From: a bacterium
Lineage (GTDB): Bacteria > Gemmatimonadota > Gemmatimonadetes > Longimicrobiales > RSA9
Length of the DNA stretch: 64,000 nucleotides
Direction: 5' to 3'
Assembly (NCBI GenBank): GCA_003242735.1
Contig: QGVH01000023.1
Coordinates: 1 to 64,000 of the forward strand
The notes below the pieces were generated by a model that was not told where the DNA came from, did no database searches, and saw only the letters and a list, made by a program, of their open reading frames with translations. Numbering within the stretch: position 1 is the first letter of the stretch; each line of letters starts with the position of its first letter. Position numbers and translations under genes: made by a program. Of the stretch, positions 11,170-20,226 are shown one piece after another.

Positions 11170-12195
11170 ATGGAAGCGACAGTAGCCCGGCAGGTTCAGC
11201 CGGAGGAGCGAGACCTGGTCCTGCTGGAGCGGCTGGCCGAAGCGCGCAGTCGGCTGGAGGCGGAGATCGCGAAACGGGTGATCGGCCAGCAGGCCGTCGT
11301 GGAAGGGCTGTTGACCGCGCTCCTCGCCAACGGCCACGCGCTGCTGGTCGGCGTCCCCGGGCTGGCGAAGACGCTCCTCATCTCGACGCTGGCGGAGGCG
11401 CTGGAGCTGAAGTTCAGCCGCATCCAGTTCACTCCCGACCTGATGCCCTCGGACATCACGGGCACGGAGGTGCTGGAGGAAGACCGCGCGACGGGCAAGC
11501 GGCATTTCCGTTTCGTGCGGGGTCCCGTGTTCGCCAACGTGGTGCTGGCGGACGAGATCAACCGGACTCCGCCGAAGACGCAGGCGGCGCTGCTCCAGGC
11601 GATGCAGGAGCGGGCGGTGACGGTGGCGGGGGAGACGATCCCGCTGGAGCCGCCGTTCTTCGTGCTGGCGACGCAGAACCCCATCGAGCAGGAAGGGACG
11701 TACCCCCTGCCCGAGGCGCAGCTCGACCGGTTCATGCTCGAGCTGCGGATCGGTTATCCCACGCGTGAAGAAGAGGAGCGGGTGGCGCTCCAGACGACGG
11801 GGGCGGAGCAGCCGGAGATCGAGCCCGTGCTGGGTGCAGCGGAGCTGATCGAGCTCCAGGGGCTGGTCCGGCGTGTGCCTGCGCCGCCGTCGTTGGTGGC
11901 GTACGCGGTGCGGCTGGCGCGGGCGACGCGTCCGGAAGACGAGGCGGCGCCGGAGCTGGTCCGTCGCTACGTGAGCTGGGGTGCGGGCCCGCGTGCGTCG
12001 CAGTATCTGGTTCTGGGAGCGAAGGCGCGCGCGGCCATGGCAGGCCGTGCAATGCCGACCTACGAAGACGTCCGGGCGGTCGCGCCGCTGGTGCTCCGGC
12101 ACCGCGTCGTGACGAACTTCCAGGCGGAGGCGGATGGGCGGAGCGCCGCGGACGTGGTGGAAGAGCTCATCGAGTCGAGTCGCGCATGGACTTAG
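11170..12195 (+). CDS. MoxR-family AAA+ ATPase
   Basis: A 341-residue AAA+ ATPase of the MoxR group. Walker A is GVPGLAKT (residues 61-68), Walker B is VVLADEIN near 122-129, and the sensor 1 region is FFVLATQNPIEQEGTYPLPEAQLDRF split over two short motifs. MoxR proteins act as chaperones that mature metalloenzymes or envelope complexes, usually with a DUF58 and von Willebrand factor A partner. Here the next gene is a CNNM-type membrane protein 52 bases downstream and no DUF58 gene is present, so the usual partner is missing from this locus. Confidence 0.9.
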   Translation: MEATVARQVQPEERDLVLLERLAEARSRLEAEIAKRVIGQQAVVEGLLTALLANGHALLVGVPGLAKTLLISTLAEALELKFSRIQFTPDLMPSDITGTEVLEEDRATGKRHFRFVRGPVFANVVLADEINRTPPKTQAALLQAMQERAVTVAGETIPLEPPFFVLATQNPIEQEGTYPLPEAQLDRFMLELRIGYPTREEEERVALQTTGAEQPEIEPVLGAAELIELQGLVRRVPAPPSLVAYAVRLARATRPEDEAAPELVRRYVSWGAGPRASQYLVLGAKARAAMAGRAMPTYEDVRAVAPLVLRHRVVTNFQAEADGRSAADVVEELIESSRAWT

Positions 12196-12247
12196 GCCTG
12201 GATCGAAGTAGCCGAGGCTGGAAGCGCGCGCCGGTCGGGACCGGGCG

Positions 12248-13744
12248 ATGCTTCCGCTGAGCCTTCTCCTCCTCATCGCGTTCGCCCTTTCGGCCTTCTT
12301 CACGACCGCAGAGCTGGCCGTCTTCTCACTGGGCGATTCGCGCCTCCGCACACTCGTTGACGAAGGCTTTCGCGGAGGTGCGGCACTGGCGCGCGTGCGT
12401 CAGCGGCCGCGCCGTGCGCTGGCGTTGCTGCGTCTGGGCGACGCGCTCGCGGACGCGTCGTGCGCGTTGCTGGCTGGCGTGCTGGGTCACCAGCTCTGGG
12501 GCGTCGCGGGGCTGATCGTGGGCGCGCTGGTGGCCGCGCTGGGCGTCGCAGCGATCGGCGAGCTGCTTCCCATGTCCATCGCGGCGCGACACGGTGTGCG
12601 GATCGCGCTGGTGCTCGCGCCGGGGCTGGACGTGCTCTGCAACGCGCTCGCGCCGGCCCTGGCGGTGCTGGAGCGGCTGGCGGGCGGGCAGGTGGGTCGG
12701 AACGGGAGCGCGGTGAGCGAAGCGGAGACCGAGCTCCGTCAGCTCACCGACCTGGGCCACACGGAAGGCGTGATCGAGGAGCAGGAGCGCCAGCTCGTCG
12801 AGCGTGCGTTCCACCTCGACGAGACCAAGGCCTGGGACATCATGACGCCCCGGGTGGACATCTTCGCCTGGCCGGACTCCCTGACGCTGGCCGAGATCGC
12901 GCCGCAGCTCGGCAGCGTTCCGTACTCGCGCATCCCGGTCTACGGCGAGAGCGTGGATGACATCACGGGCGTGCTCTATCTGCGGGACGCGTACCAGGCG
13001 CTCATCTCGGGCCAGAGGGATGTGCAGCTCCGCAGCCTTGCCCGCGAGCCGCTGGTGGTGCCCGGCTCGGTCCCTCTCACCAAGCTGCTGCGCGATTTCC
13101 AGACGCGGCGCATCCATCTCGCCATCGTGGTGGACGAGTACGGTGGGACGGATGGGCTGGTGACGCTCGAGGACGTGCTCGAGGAGCTGGTCGGCGACAT
13201 CGCGGACGAGATGGATGTCGCGGAGGAGGAGCCGCTGACCCGGGTCTCGCGCAACGAGGTCATTGCCGCGGGAGACGCGGACCTGCGCGAGATCAATCAT
13301 TTCTTCAACACGTCGTTCCCGCAGCTCGAGCACCGCTCGTTGAACGGCTATCTGCTCGAAGAGCTCGGGCGGGTGCCGGCGGTGGGCGAGCGGCTGGAGC
13401 GGGACGGCATCGAGATCGAGGTGCTGGAAGCGACCGAGACGCAGGTGCTGCGCGCCCGGCTGCGGCGCCTCACGCCGCTGGCCGATGCGACGGGAGAGGA
13501 CGAGGCGGCTGTGGAACGGGCCGCCGAGGGCGAGCCCACGGCGGCCGCGCCGCCGGACCGGGCGCCGGAACCGGCGGCGAGGACCGTCGCTGAGCATGCC
13601 GCCGCAGAGGCGGGCGAGCCTGCCGCGGCGTCAAACGAGCCTGTCACGGCGCCGAATGAGCGCGTGGTGCGCGTGCCCGCGGCGCCCTCCGGGAACGCGA
13701 CCGCGTCCCGGCCGTCGCTGCAGACGCCCTCGTACCAATCCTGA
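12248..13744 (+). CDS. CNNM/CorC-family transporter (DUF21, CBS pair, CorC_HlyC domain)
   Basis: A 498-residue membrane protein. Residues 1-145 form the DUF21 membrane domain with several helices and start TTAELAVFSL. Two CBS domains follow (about 195-310, with MTPRVDIFAW and IVVDEYGGTDGLVTLEDVLEE in two blocks). A CorC_HlyC domain lies at about 325-410. The last 85 residues are Ala/Pro/Glu-rich and probably disordered. The family exports magnesium or other divalent ions, or resists cobalt. The start ATG follows GGGCG and lies 52 bases after moxR. Confidence 0.88.
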   Translation: MLPLSLLLLIAFALSAFFTTAELAVFSLGDSRLRTLVDEGFRGGAALARVRQRPRRALALLRLGDALADASCALLAGVLGHQLWGVAGLIVGALVAALGVAAIGELLPMSIAARHGVRIALVLAPGLDVLCNALAPALAVLERLAGGQVGRNGSAVSEAETELRQLTDLGHTEGVIEEQERQLVERAFHLDETKAWDIMTPRVDIFAWPDSLTLAEIAPQLGSVPYSRIPVYGESVDDITGVLYLRDAYQALISGQRDVQLRSLAREPLVVPGSVPLTKLLRDFQTRRIHLAIVVDEYGGTDGLVTLEDVLEELVGDIADEMDVAEEEPLTRVSRNEVIAAGDADLREINHFFNTSFPQLEHRSLNGYLLEELGRVPAVGERLERDGIEIEVLEATETQVLRARLRRLTPLADATGEDEAAVERAAEGEPTAAAPPDRAPEPAARTVAEHAAAEAGEPAAASNEPVTAPNERVVRVPAAPSGNATASRPSLQTPSYQS

Positions 13745-13759
13745 GGCGGCGGCCGGGGG

Positions 13760-15013
13760 TCAGACCGTGACGCCGCCCTGCCGCCGGCTCTCCTGATAGG
13801 CCGCGAGCACACCGAGGACCTCGTCGATGTCGGCCTCGGTGTGCTCGGCGCTCACCTGGAAGCGGATCTCCTCGTCTCCCCTCGGCACGACCGGGTAGCT
13901 CAGCCCGGTCGCCAACACGCCGTGCTCCCGCAGGTACGCGACCAGCTCCCGCGTGCGCTCCGTGTCCCGGATCATGAGCGGCACGACCGGGTGCTCGCCC
14001 GGGATGACCTCGAAGCCGAGCTCGATGAGGCCTGCCTCGAAGCGGCGGGTGAGCGCCCGCAGCCGGTCGAGCAGGCGGCGCCCCTCATCGCTGTCCAGGA
14101 TCTCGAGCGCGCGCAGCGCGGCGGCCGCCTCGGCGGGCGTGATCGGGTTCGAGTAGATGTAGAACGGCGACGTCTCGCGCAGGTAGCCGATGACGCTGGC
14201 CGAGGACGCGACGTAGCCGCCGTTGACGCCGAGCGCCTTGCCGAGCGTCGCGATCAGGACGTCCGCGGGCGGCGAGCCGGTGTACTCCTCGGTTCCGCGG
14301 CCCGTGGCGCCGAAGGCGCCCACGCCGTGCGAGTCATCCACGACGACGATCACGTTCTCCTCGAACCGGTCGTCGTACGCCCGCGCCAGCTCCATGATGC
14401 GGTCCAGCGGCGCGTGGTCGCCACGCATGCTGAAGATGCCGTCGGTCACCACGACGACCCGGCGTGCGCGGCCGGCCGCGTCGGCGAGGGCGCGTTCCAA
14501 CGCGGCCATGTCGAGGTGAGGATAGACCACCTTGTCCAGCGGCCGTGCCAGCCGGATCCCGTTGATGATGCAGTTGTGGTTGAGCTCGTCGCTGATGACG
14601 ATGGTCTGGTCCGTGATCAGCGGGACCAACGTGCCCACCATGGCGGCGTAGGCAGAGCTGAAGAGCATGGCCGCCTCGCGCCCGTGGAACGCGGCGAGAC
14701 GACGCTCGAGCTCGACGTGGGGCGCGTACGTGCCGCTGATGAAGCGGACGGCGCCCGGCCCCGCGCCGAAGCGCTGTGCGGCCTCCTCCTCGGCACGGAT
14801 GATCTCCGGCCGCAGGCCCATGCCGAGGTAGGAGTTCGAGTTCATGCGGATGAACTGCTTGTCGCCGTACCCCTCGAGCAGGAAGCGCGGCCCGCGCGGG
14901 CCACTGGCGGGGATCACGGCGGTGACCACGGCCTCGGCGCCCTTGGCGGTGCCGCGGCGCCGGAGCTCTCCAACGTGGGCGTCGAGGACGCCCGTCAGCC
15001 GGTCGAGCGGCAT
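13760..15013 (-). CDS. kbl: Glycine C-acetyltransferase (2-amino-3-ketobutyrate CoA ligase)
   Basis: PLP-dependent alpha-oxoamine synthase of 417 residues. The PLP lysine is Lys259 in TLGKALG, with DDSHGVGAFG at 226-235 and the substrate segment VRFISGT at 89-95, which is closer to Kbl than to BioF. It splits 2-amino-3-oxobutyrate with CoA into glycine and acetyl-CoA. The adjacent upstream gene encodes the matching dehydrogenase, which supports Kbl over a biotin enzyme. It converges with the CNNM gene. Confidence 0.85.
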   Translation of the reverse strand: MPLDRLTGVLDAHVGELRRRGTAKGAEAVVTAVIPASGPRGPRFLLEGYGDKQFIRMNSNSYLGMGLRPEIIRAEEEAAQRFGAGPGAVRFISGTYAPHVELERRLAAFHGREAAMLFSSAYAAMVGTLVPLITDQTIVISDELNHNCIINGIRLARPLDKVVYPHLDMAALERALADAAGRARRVVVVTDGIFSMRGDHAPLDRIMELARAYDDRFEENVIVVVDDSHGVGAFGATGRGTEEYTGSPPADVLIATLGKALGVNGGYVASSASVIGYLRETSPFYIYSNPITPAEAAAALRALEILDSDEGRRLLDRLRALTRRFEAGLIELGFEVIPGEHPVVPLMIRDTERTRELVAYLREHGVLATGLSYPVVPRGDEEIRFQVSAEHTEADIDEVLGVLAAYQESRRQGGVTV

Positions 15014-15044
15014 GGCATCATCTCCTCGTGAACAGGCGTAGCGG

Positions 15045-16013
15045 TCAGGCCGGCGGGTCCGCGGCGCCCACGGCCTGGTCCGCGCGCACCGAGAGACGCT
15101 CCAGCATGTCCGCCGTCATGGCCTCGAGGTCGTACCGGGGCTGCCAGCCCCACTCGGCGCGCGCGGCCGAGTCGTCGATGCGGATGGGCCAGGAGTCGGC
15201 GATGGCCTGACGGACGGGGTCGATGTCGTACTCGATGCGGAACCCCGGCAGGTGCTTGCGGATGGCCTCGGCGAGGCGGGCCGGCGTGACCTGCATCGCG
15301 GTGATGTTGAACGCGTTCCGGTGCCGGAGCCGCGAGGGGTCTGCCTCCATCAGCTCGATGGCGGCGCGCACGGCGTCCGGCATGTACATCATGTCGAGCT
15401 GGGTGTCCGCCCGCAGGAAGCACGTGTAGTGGCCGTGCCGGACGGCGTGGTGGAAGATGTCCACGGCGTAGTCCGTCGTGCCGCCGCCGGGCGGGGCGCT
15501 GTGGGAGATCAGCCCGGGGTAGCGGACGCCGCGCGTGTCCACGCCGTACTTGAGGTGGTAGTAGTCGCACAGGAGCTCTCCAGCGACTTTCGTGATGCCG
15601 TACATCGTGGTCGGCCGCTGGATGGTGTCCTGCGGTGTGCCGTCGCGCGGCGCGCCGGGCCCGAACGCGCCGATCGAGCTGGGTGTGAAGACCGCGCAGC
15701 CGCGCTCGCGCGCGACCTCGAGCACGTTGAGCAGCGTGCCGATGTTGATCTGGTAGGCGCGCAGCGGCGTCTGCTCCGCGACGGCGGACAGCACGGCGGC
15801 CAGGTGGTAGATGGTACCGACGTCGTAGTGTCGCACCGCGCGGTCGATGGCTTCGGCGTCGCTGCAATCGAGGATGAGGGCCGGCCCGTGGTCGTCGGAG
15901 ATCGGCCGGAGGTCCGACGCCACGACGGCGTCGTCCCCGTACCGCGCGCGGAGCGCGGCAACGAGCTCGACCCCGATCTGTCCGGCCGCGCCGGTCACCA
16001 GGATTCGCTTCAC
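15045..16013 (-). CDS. L-threonine 3-dehydrogenase, short-chain/epimerase type
   Basis: NAD-dependent extended SDR of 322 residues. The N-terminal Rossmann motif is VTGAAGQIG, and the active-site YGITK supplies Tyr and Lys. It resembles the epimerase-type threonine dehydrogenases, which oxidise threonine to 2-amino-3-oxobutyrate, the substrate of Kbl encoded 31 bases downstream. I chose the GTG at 16013 because the protein then begins at the Rossmann strand (KRILVTG), with GGGG nearby. An ATG at 16100 would add a 29-residue tail of low complexity. Confidence 0.82.
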   Translation of the reverse strand: MKRILVTGAAGQIGVELVAALRARYGDDAVVASDLRPISDDHGPALILDCSDAEAIDRAVRHYDVGTIYHLAAVLSAVAEQTPLRAYQINIGTLLNVLEVARERGCAVFTPSSIGAFGPGAPRDGTPQDTIQRPTTMYGITKVAGELLCDYYHLKYGVDTRGVRYPGLISHSAPPGGGTTDYAVDIFHHAVRHGHYTCFLRADTQLDMMYMPDAVRAAIELMEADPSRLRHRNAFNITAMQVTPARLAEAIRKHLPGFRIEYDIDPVRQAIADSWPIRIDDSAARAEWGWQPRYDLEAMTADMLERLSVRADQAVGAADPPA

Positions 16014-16234
16014 GTTCTGCCCCGTGCGTGGCTGTGCTGCGGACGCGATCGTCGTCGGCGCGCGTCCGTGGGCGCCGGGACGATGCGGCGTGTCGGTCAT
16101 CGTTCCGCGCAATCTAGTGCAATCGGCCGACACGCGACACCCTGGGCCGGGGGGCGACGGGCTTTCGCGGCGGGGCGTCGGGATCTAAGTTCGGCGGTGA
16201 CAGGGCTGGACAGCAGGCACGACGGGCGGGAGAG

Positions 16235-16771
16235 ATGGCGTACATTATTCCGCATCACGGGGTTTCCCCGAGAGTCCACCCCACCGCCTTCGTGGCGCCG
16301 ACCGCGGTGCTCATCGGGGATGTGGAGGTCGGGCCGGAGTCGAGCATCTGGTTCGGCGCGGTGCTGCGCGGCGATCATCCGGAGCACGGCATCCGCATCG
16401 GCGCCCGGACGAGCGTGCAGGACAACTGCGTGTTGCACGTGAGCGCGCGGGGCCCGACGATCGTGGGCGACGACGTCACCGTCGGGCACGGCGCGGTGTT
16501 CGAGAGCTGCGAGATCCGCCGCGGCGCGCTGATCGGCATGAATGCGGTGATCCTCCAGGGCGCGGTGATCGGCGAGGAGGCGCTGGTGGCGGCGTTGAGC
16601 GTGGTGCCCGAGGGCATGGTGGTCCCGCCGCGGACGCTGGTGGCGGGGGTCCCCGCACGAGTGAAGAAGGAATTGTCTGGAGAGGCGGCGCGCTGGATCC
16701 GGGAGAGCGCGCCCCACTACGTGGAACTGGCGCGGACGTACCGGAGCGCCGGGATCGGTGAGGGAGCGTGA
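16235..16771 (+). CDS. Gamma carbonic anhydrase-like hexapeptide-repeat protein
   Basis: A left-handed beta-helix protein of 178 residues, related to YrdA and CaiE. Hexapeptide repeats run from about residue 15 to 130. Of the three metal-binding histidines of the family, two are visible (His68 in VLHVS and His85 in VGHGA), but the third position, five residues after His85, is Glu90. Carbonic anhydrase activity is therefore doubtful. The ATG at 16235 follows GGGAGAG. The stop overlaps the thiO start, so the two are probably co-translated. Confidence 0.85.
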   Translation: MAYIIPHHGVSPRVHPTAFVAPTAVLIGDVEVGPESSIWFGAVLRGDHPEHGIRIGARTSVQDNCVLHVSARGPTIVGDDVTVGHGAVFESCEIRRGALIGMNAVILQGAVIGEEALVAALSVVPEGMVVPPRTLVAGVPARVKKELSGEAARWIRESAPHYVELARTYRSAGIGEGA

Positions 16772-17892
16772 GCGGACAACGGCCGGATGCAGTGGTGATC
16801 GGCGGCGGCGCCGTCGGTTGCGCGAGTGCGTGGGAGCTGGCGCGCCGGGGCCTGCGGGTCGTCGTGGTGGAGCGCGGCACGCCGGGCGGTGAAGCCACCT
16901 GGGCGGCCGCGGGCATGCTCTCGGTGATGCCGGAGGGCGATCGGCCCGACGCGCTGTACGCCCTGGCGCGGGCGAGTCACGACCGCTACCCCGGGTTCCT
17001 CCGTGCGGTGCGTGAGGCGACCGGCGCGATCGTCGAGCTGCGGGAGTTGGGCAACCTGCGGGTCGCCCTCAGCGACGACGCGGCGGAGGCGCTGCGGCGG
17101 GAGGTGGAGCGGGAGTGGGCGGCGGGTCTCGAGGCCGAATGGCTGGACCCGGCCGCGGCCCGCGAACTCGAGCCGTCGCTGGCAGGGACCATCCGGGCGG
17201 CGGCGCTGACGCAAAGGGACGCCCACGTGGACAACCGGCGTCTCGGCCGGGCGCTCTGGGCCGCCGCGGCCGCCGCCGGGGTCGCGTTCCGGCTGGGGGT
17301 CCCCGCCGCCCGCGTGGTCTTCGGGTCGGGGGGCCAGGTCGCGGGCGTGGAACTGGCCAGCGGCGAGCGGATCGACGCGGGGGCGGTGGTCGTCGCGGCC
17401 GGGAGCTGGAGCGGCACGCTCGGCGGTCTGCCGCGCCCGCTGCCGGTCCACCCCGTCCGGGGCCAGATGCTGGCCGTGGAGGCGGTGCCGCCGCTGGTCC
17501 GGCGCATCGTCATGGGCAGCGCGTGCTACCTCGTCCCCGCATCGGATGGCCGGGTGCTGGTGGGCGCCACGGTGGAGCGGGCGGGCTTCGATCGCCGCGT
17601 CACGCCGGCCGGGCTGCGGAACCTGGTCAGCGCCGCCATCGCCCTCGTCCCCGACCTCGCCGAGGCGCCGATCGTCGAGACGTGGGCCGGCCTGCGGCCG
17701 GGAACGCCGGACGGCTTCCCCGTCCTCGGCGCGGACCCGGAGGTCGCCGGCCTCGTCTACGCCACCGGCCACTTCCGCAACGGCATCCTCCTGACGCCGA
17801 TCACGGCGGAGATCGTGGCCGATCTCGTCACCGGCCGGCCCCCGGCCGTCGGCCTCGAGCCCTTCTCGCCCACGCGGTTCACCGAGCCATGA
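16768..17892 (+). CDS. thiO: Glycine oxidase ThiO-like FAD-dependent amino-acid oxidase
   Basis: An FAD-dependent oxidoreductase of the DAO family, 374 residues. The dinucleotide motif is VIGGGAVGCASAWELARRG (residues 9-27). The C-terminal part has the family block TWAGLRPGTPDG and ends with ATGHFRNGILLTP, which closes the flavin site. ThiO oxidises glycine to iminoacetate for the thiazole of thiamine; a general D-amino-acid dehydrogenase is the alternative. Start is a GTG overlapping the previous stop (GTGA). A thiD gene lies 3 kb away. Confidence 0.82.
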   Translation: MSGQRPDAVVIGGGAVGCASAWELARRGLRVVVVERGTPGGEATWAAAGMLSVMPEGDRPDALYALARASHDRYPGFLRAVREATGAIVELRELGNLRVALSDDAAEALRREVEREWAAGLEAEWLDPAAARELEPSLAGTIRAAALTQRDAHVDNRRLGRALWAAAAAAGVAFRLGVPAARVVFGSGGQVAGVELASGERIDAGAVVVAAGSWSGTLGGLPRPLPVHPVRGQMLAVEAVPPLVRRIVMGSACYLVPASDGRVLVGATVERAGFDRRVTPAGLRNLVSAAIALVPDLAEAPIVETWAGLRPGTPDGFPVLGADPEVAGLVYATGHFRNGILLTPITAEIVADLVTGRPPAVGLEPFSPTRFTEP

Positions 17893-18101
17893 GCGCATCA
17901 GGCGAGCGGCAGCCCGATCCCGATGGCGGGCCCGCGCCGGCGGTAGAGGGCGAGCCCACCGGCGGGGCGGCGGCGCCGGCTCCGGAGGACGTCGCCCCGG
18001 AAGCGCCGGTCTGCGACGTGTGCGGCTCGCCCATGTACGAGCGGCACTGCCGCATCCTCTGTCCGCGCTGCGGCTATCAGCGGGATTGCAGCGACCCGTA
18101 G
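17889..18101 (+). CDS. Small zinc-ribbon-like protein
   Basis: A 70-residue protein. The first 40 residues are Gly/Ala/Pro/Glu-rich and probably disordered. The last 30 hold five cysteines with the pattern CDVCGSPMYERHCRILCPRC (residues 42-61), plus a final Cys at 67, which looks like a compact zinc ribbon. The ATG overlaps the thiO stop as ATGA, so it is likely co-translated with thiO. I recognise no family; a nucleic-acid- or protein-binding metal knuckle is possible. Confidence 0.65.
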   Translation: MSASGERQPDPDGGPAPAVEGEPTGGAAAPAPEDVAPEAPVCDVCGSPMYERHCRILCPRCGYQRDCSDP

Positions 18102-18122
18102 GCCGGCCCCGTCCCTCGGCCC

Positions 18123-18539
18123 TCACGCCGCGGGGCGCCGGGTCCGGCTGCGCGGCACGGGTACCCGGGCCGGGCGGCCGCGCTCGTCCTCGAAGGAGAA
18201 CAGCAGATCCGGCGTGTGCTCCGCGATCCAGTCGGCCAGCGCCTCCGGGTCGTGACCGGCGCGCTCGACCCGGTCGTTCGCGAACCGGAAGTTCACCGCG
18301 AACCACTGGAACCCGCCCTCCCGGACCCACGGCGCAGGCTCGCTGAACGCCTCCACGAACCCGGCCGCATCCGGGAAAGCGGCGTTGAGCTCCTCGTACA
18401 TCTCCTGGAGCGCGAGGTTGAGAGGGTCGTCGCCGCCGAACCCCGGAACGGGCGAGCGCCCGCGCAGGAAGTCCTCGGCTTCTTCGGGGCGGAACAGGAC
18501 CCGCACCTGTTTCGGCGGCGCCTCGATCCGTCGAGCCAT
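18123..18539 (-). CDS. Conserved hypothetical protein
   Basis: A soluble protein of 138 residues with no signal peptide or membrane segment. It is rich in acidic and aromatic residues (EAFSEPAPWVREGGFQWFAVN in the middle, shown only to residue level) and ends with a basic Arg/Pro tail. I do not recognise a family. The ATG at 18539 follows AAAGGGA, with GGGAGG slightly further up. It faces the zinc-ribbon gene tail to tail and lies upstream of pilD on the same strand. Confidence 0.6.
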   Translation of the reverse strand: MARRIEAPPKQVRVLFRPEEAEDFLRGRSPVPGFGGDDPLNLALQEMYEELNAAFPDAAGFVEAFSEPAPWVREGGFQWFAVNFRFANDRVERAGHDPEALADWIAEHTPDLLFSFEDERGRPARVPVPRSRTRRPAA

Positions 18540-18602
18540 TCCCTTTCGCCTCCCTTCTCCACTAGACCCGGGATTCAAGGACCGCGCCGCGCCACAGACG
18601 GC

Positions 18603-19370
18603 TCAGCCGGCGCCGGAGAGGAGGCCCCAGTACCAGCGGATCAGCTCATCGCCCCATCCGTGCGTGACCGCGGCGCCGAGGGCGAGGAAGATGCCGAACG
18701 GCACGAGCCGCTTGGTGAACAGGGTGATCGGGCCGAAGATGAGGGTGCCGAGGAGCGCGCCGAGGAAGATGGTCAGCAACGCGCCCCACGGCCCGACGAA
18801 GGCGCCGACCATCGCCATCATCTTGATGTCCCCTCCGCCCATCGCCTCCTTGCGGAGCAGCCACTGCCCGGCGACCGCCACGAGGTAGAGGGCCCCGAAC
18901 CCCACGGCCGCACCCGCGGCCGCGCAGAGGAACGGCATCCCGCCGGGTAGCGCGGCGAACGCGAGCCCCAGCAGCAAGCCGCCCACCGAGAACTCGTCCG
19001 GGATGATGTACTCGCGGGCGTCCGTGAGGGCGATGCCCAGCAGCAACGTGAGGAAGACCGCGCCGGACAGCGCCGCGAGCGTCGGGCCGAAGCGCGCGAC
19101 CATGGCGACCCAGATCGCCCCGGTGGCCAGCTCCACCAGCGGGTACTGGAGCGAGATCCGCCCCCCACAGCCGCGGCAGCGCCCGCGCAACGCGATGTAG
19201 CTCGCCACCGGGATGTTCTCGTACCAGCGGATCGACCGCTCGCAGCGGGGGCAGCGCGAACGCGGTGTGACGACGGAAAGCCCCGCCGGCAGCCGGTACA
19301 CGCACACATTGAGGAACGAGCCGATCGCGAGCCCCGCGAGTGCGGCGTAGACCAGCACGAGCCCGTTCAT
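18603..19370 (-). CDS. pilD: Prepilin peptidase / N-methyltransferase
   Basis: A24-family bifunctional inner-membrane enzyme of 255 residues. The cytoplasmic zinc site is Cys40, Cys43, Cys65 and Cys68 (CPRC and CRGC). The catalytic aspartates are Asp117 (LTDARE) and Asp181 (GGGDIKM). About seven hydrophobic segments follow the zinc domain. It cleaves the leader before Phe1 of type IV prepilins and methylates the new N-terminus, so it should process the pilins encoded at 54-63 kb. The ATG overlaps the stop of the upstream methyltransferase gene. Confidence 0.93.
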   Translation of the reverse strand: MNGLVLVYAALAGLAIGSFLNVCVYRLPAGLSVVTPRSRCPRCERSIRWYENIPVASYIALRGRCRGCGGRISLQYPLVELATGAIWVAMVARFGPTLAALSGAVFLTLLLGIALTDAREYIIPDEFSVGGLLLGLAFAALPGGMPFLCAAAGAAVGFGALYLVAVAGQWLLRKEAMGGGDIKMMAMVGAFVGPWGALLTIFLGALLGTLIFGPITLFTKRLVPFGIFLALGAAVTHGWGDELIRWYWGLLSGAG

Positions 19371-20149
19371 GACACGCCTCCGCCCGTCCGAGTCAGGAGG
19401 AACAGCAACACCGCCGCCGCGACCGCCACGTTGAGCGACTCGGCCTCCGGCCGGATCGGGACCGCCAGGAGTTCCTCCGCCGCCGCCCGCACGGCGGCGC
19501 CCAGCCCCGCTCCTTCGTTGCCGACCGCCAAAGCCGCCCGCTGCGGCGGCCGGACCTCGTCCACGGGCCGACCCTCCGCGGCGGCGCCGTACAGCGCGAA
19601 GCCGTGCCGGTGCAGCCACTCGAGCAGCGTATCCAGATCCGTCTGCACGATGGGGATCCGGAACGCCGCGCCGGCGGCGGCGCGCACCGACTTCGGGTTC
19701 CACGGGTCCACCGTGCCGGGCAGCACCGCGACGAACGCGGCGCCGAACGCGTCCGCCGTCCGCACCAGCGTCCCGAAGTTACCGGGATCCTGCACGCCGT
19801 CCAGGACCAGAACCGTCGCCGGCCCCTCGACCCGGATCGCTCCCAGATCGTGCCTGGGGATCTCCGCGACGGCCAGCACACCCTGAGGCGACTCCGTGGC
19901 CGCGAATTCGGCGAGCACCCGGTCCTCGACCCGGCGCAGCACGTCCAGCCCTGCGAGCCGCTCTGCGAGCCGGCGCCCACGCTCGGTGTCCTCCAGAGTG
20001 GGCGATGCGACCACCAATCGGGGGGCGACCCCCGCATCGAGCATCGCCTCCACCAGCCGCACGCCCTCGGCGAGGAAGAGCCCTTCTCCCTCCCGATACT
20101 TTCGGCGTTTCAGGGAGCGCAACCGCTTCTGCTCGGAACGGCTCAACAC
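19367..20149 (-). CDS. SPOUT (TrmH/SpoU family) RNA 2'-O-methyltransferase
   Basis: A 260-residue RNA ribose methyltransferase. An N-terminal substrate-binding domain (residues 5-95, with KYREGEGLFLAEG) is followed by the SpoU domain with its knot motifs VLDGVQDPGNFGTLVRTA, VGNEGAGL and IPIRPEAESLNVAVA. The target, 23S rRNA or tRNA, cannot be told from sequence. The chosen start is the GTG at 20149, preceded by GGAGTG; an in-frame ATG further up lacks a binding site. The divergent M48 gene begins 78 bases away. Confidence 0.85.
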   Translation of the reverse strand: MLSRSEQKRLRSLKRRKYREGEGLFLAEGVRLVEAMLDAGVAPRLVVASPTLEDTERGRRLAERLAGLDVLRRVEDRVLAEFAATESPQGVLAVAEIPRHDLGAIRVEGPATVLVLDGVQDPGNFGTLVRTADAFGAAFVAVLPGTVDPWNPKSVRAAAGAAFRIPIVQTDLDTLLEWLHRHGFALYGAAAEGRPVDEVRPPQRAALAVGNEGAGLGAAVRAAAEELLAVPIRPEAESLNVAVAAAVLLFLLTRTGGGVS

Positions 20150-20226
20150 GTTGTCACTCCGTGGAATACGACTTGCTCCCCTGGGTTCTCGGGGCGACAC
20201 GTTCCCTCAAAGGAGATCGGACGGCG

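Noticed and set aside
10444..12351. Long minus-strand open frame continuing upstream from the atpI-like gene
   Set aside because: It runs antisense through moxR and has Arg/Pro-rich composition with no family pattern. High GC leaves few stop codons on the opposite strand.
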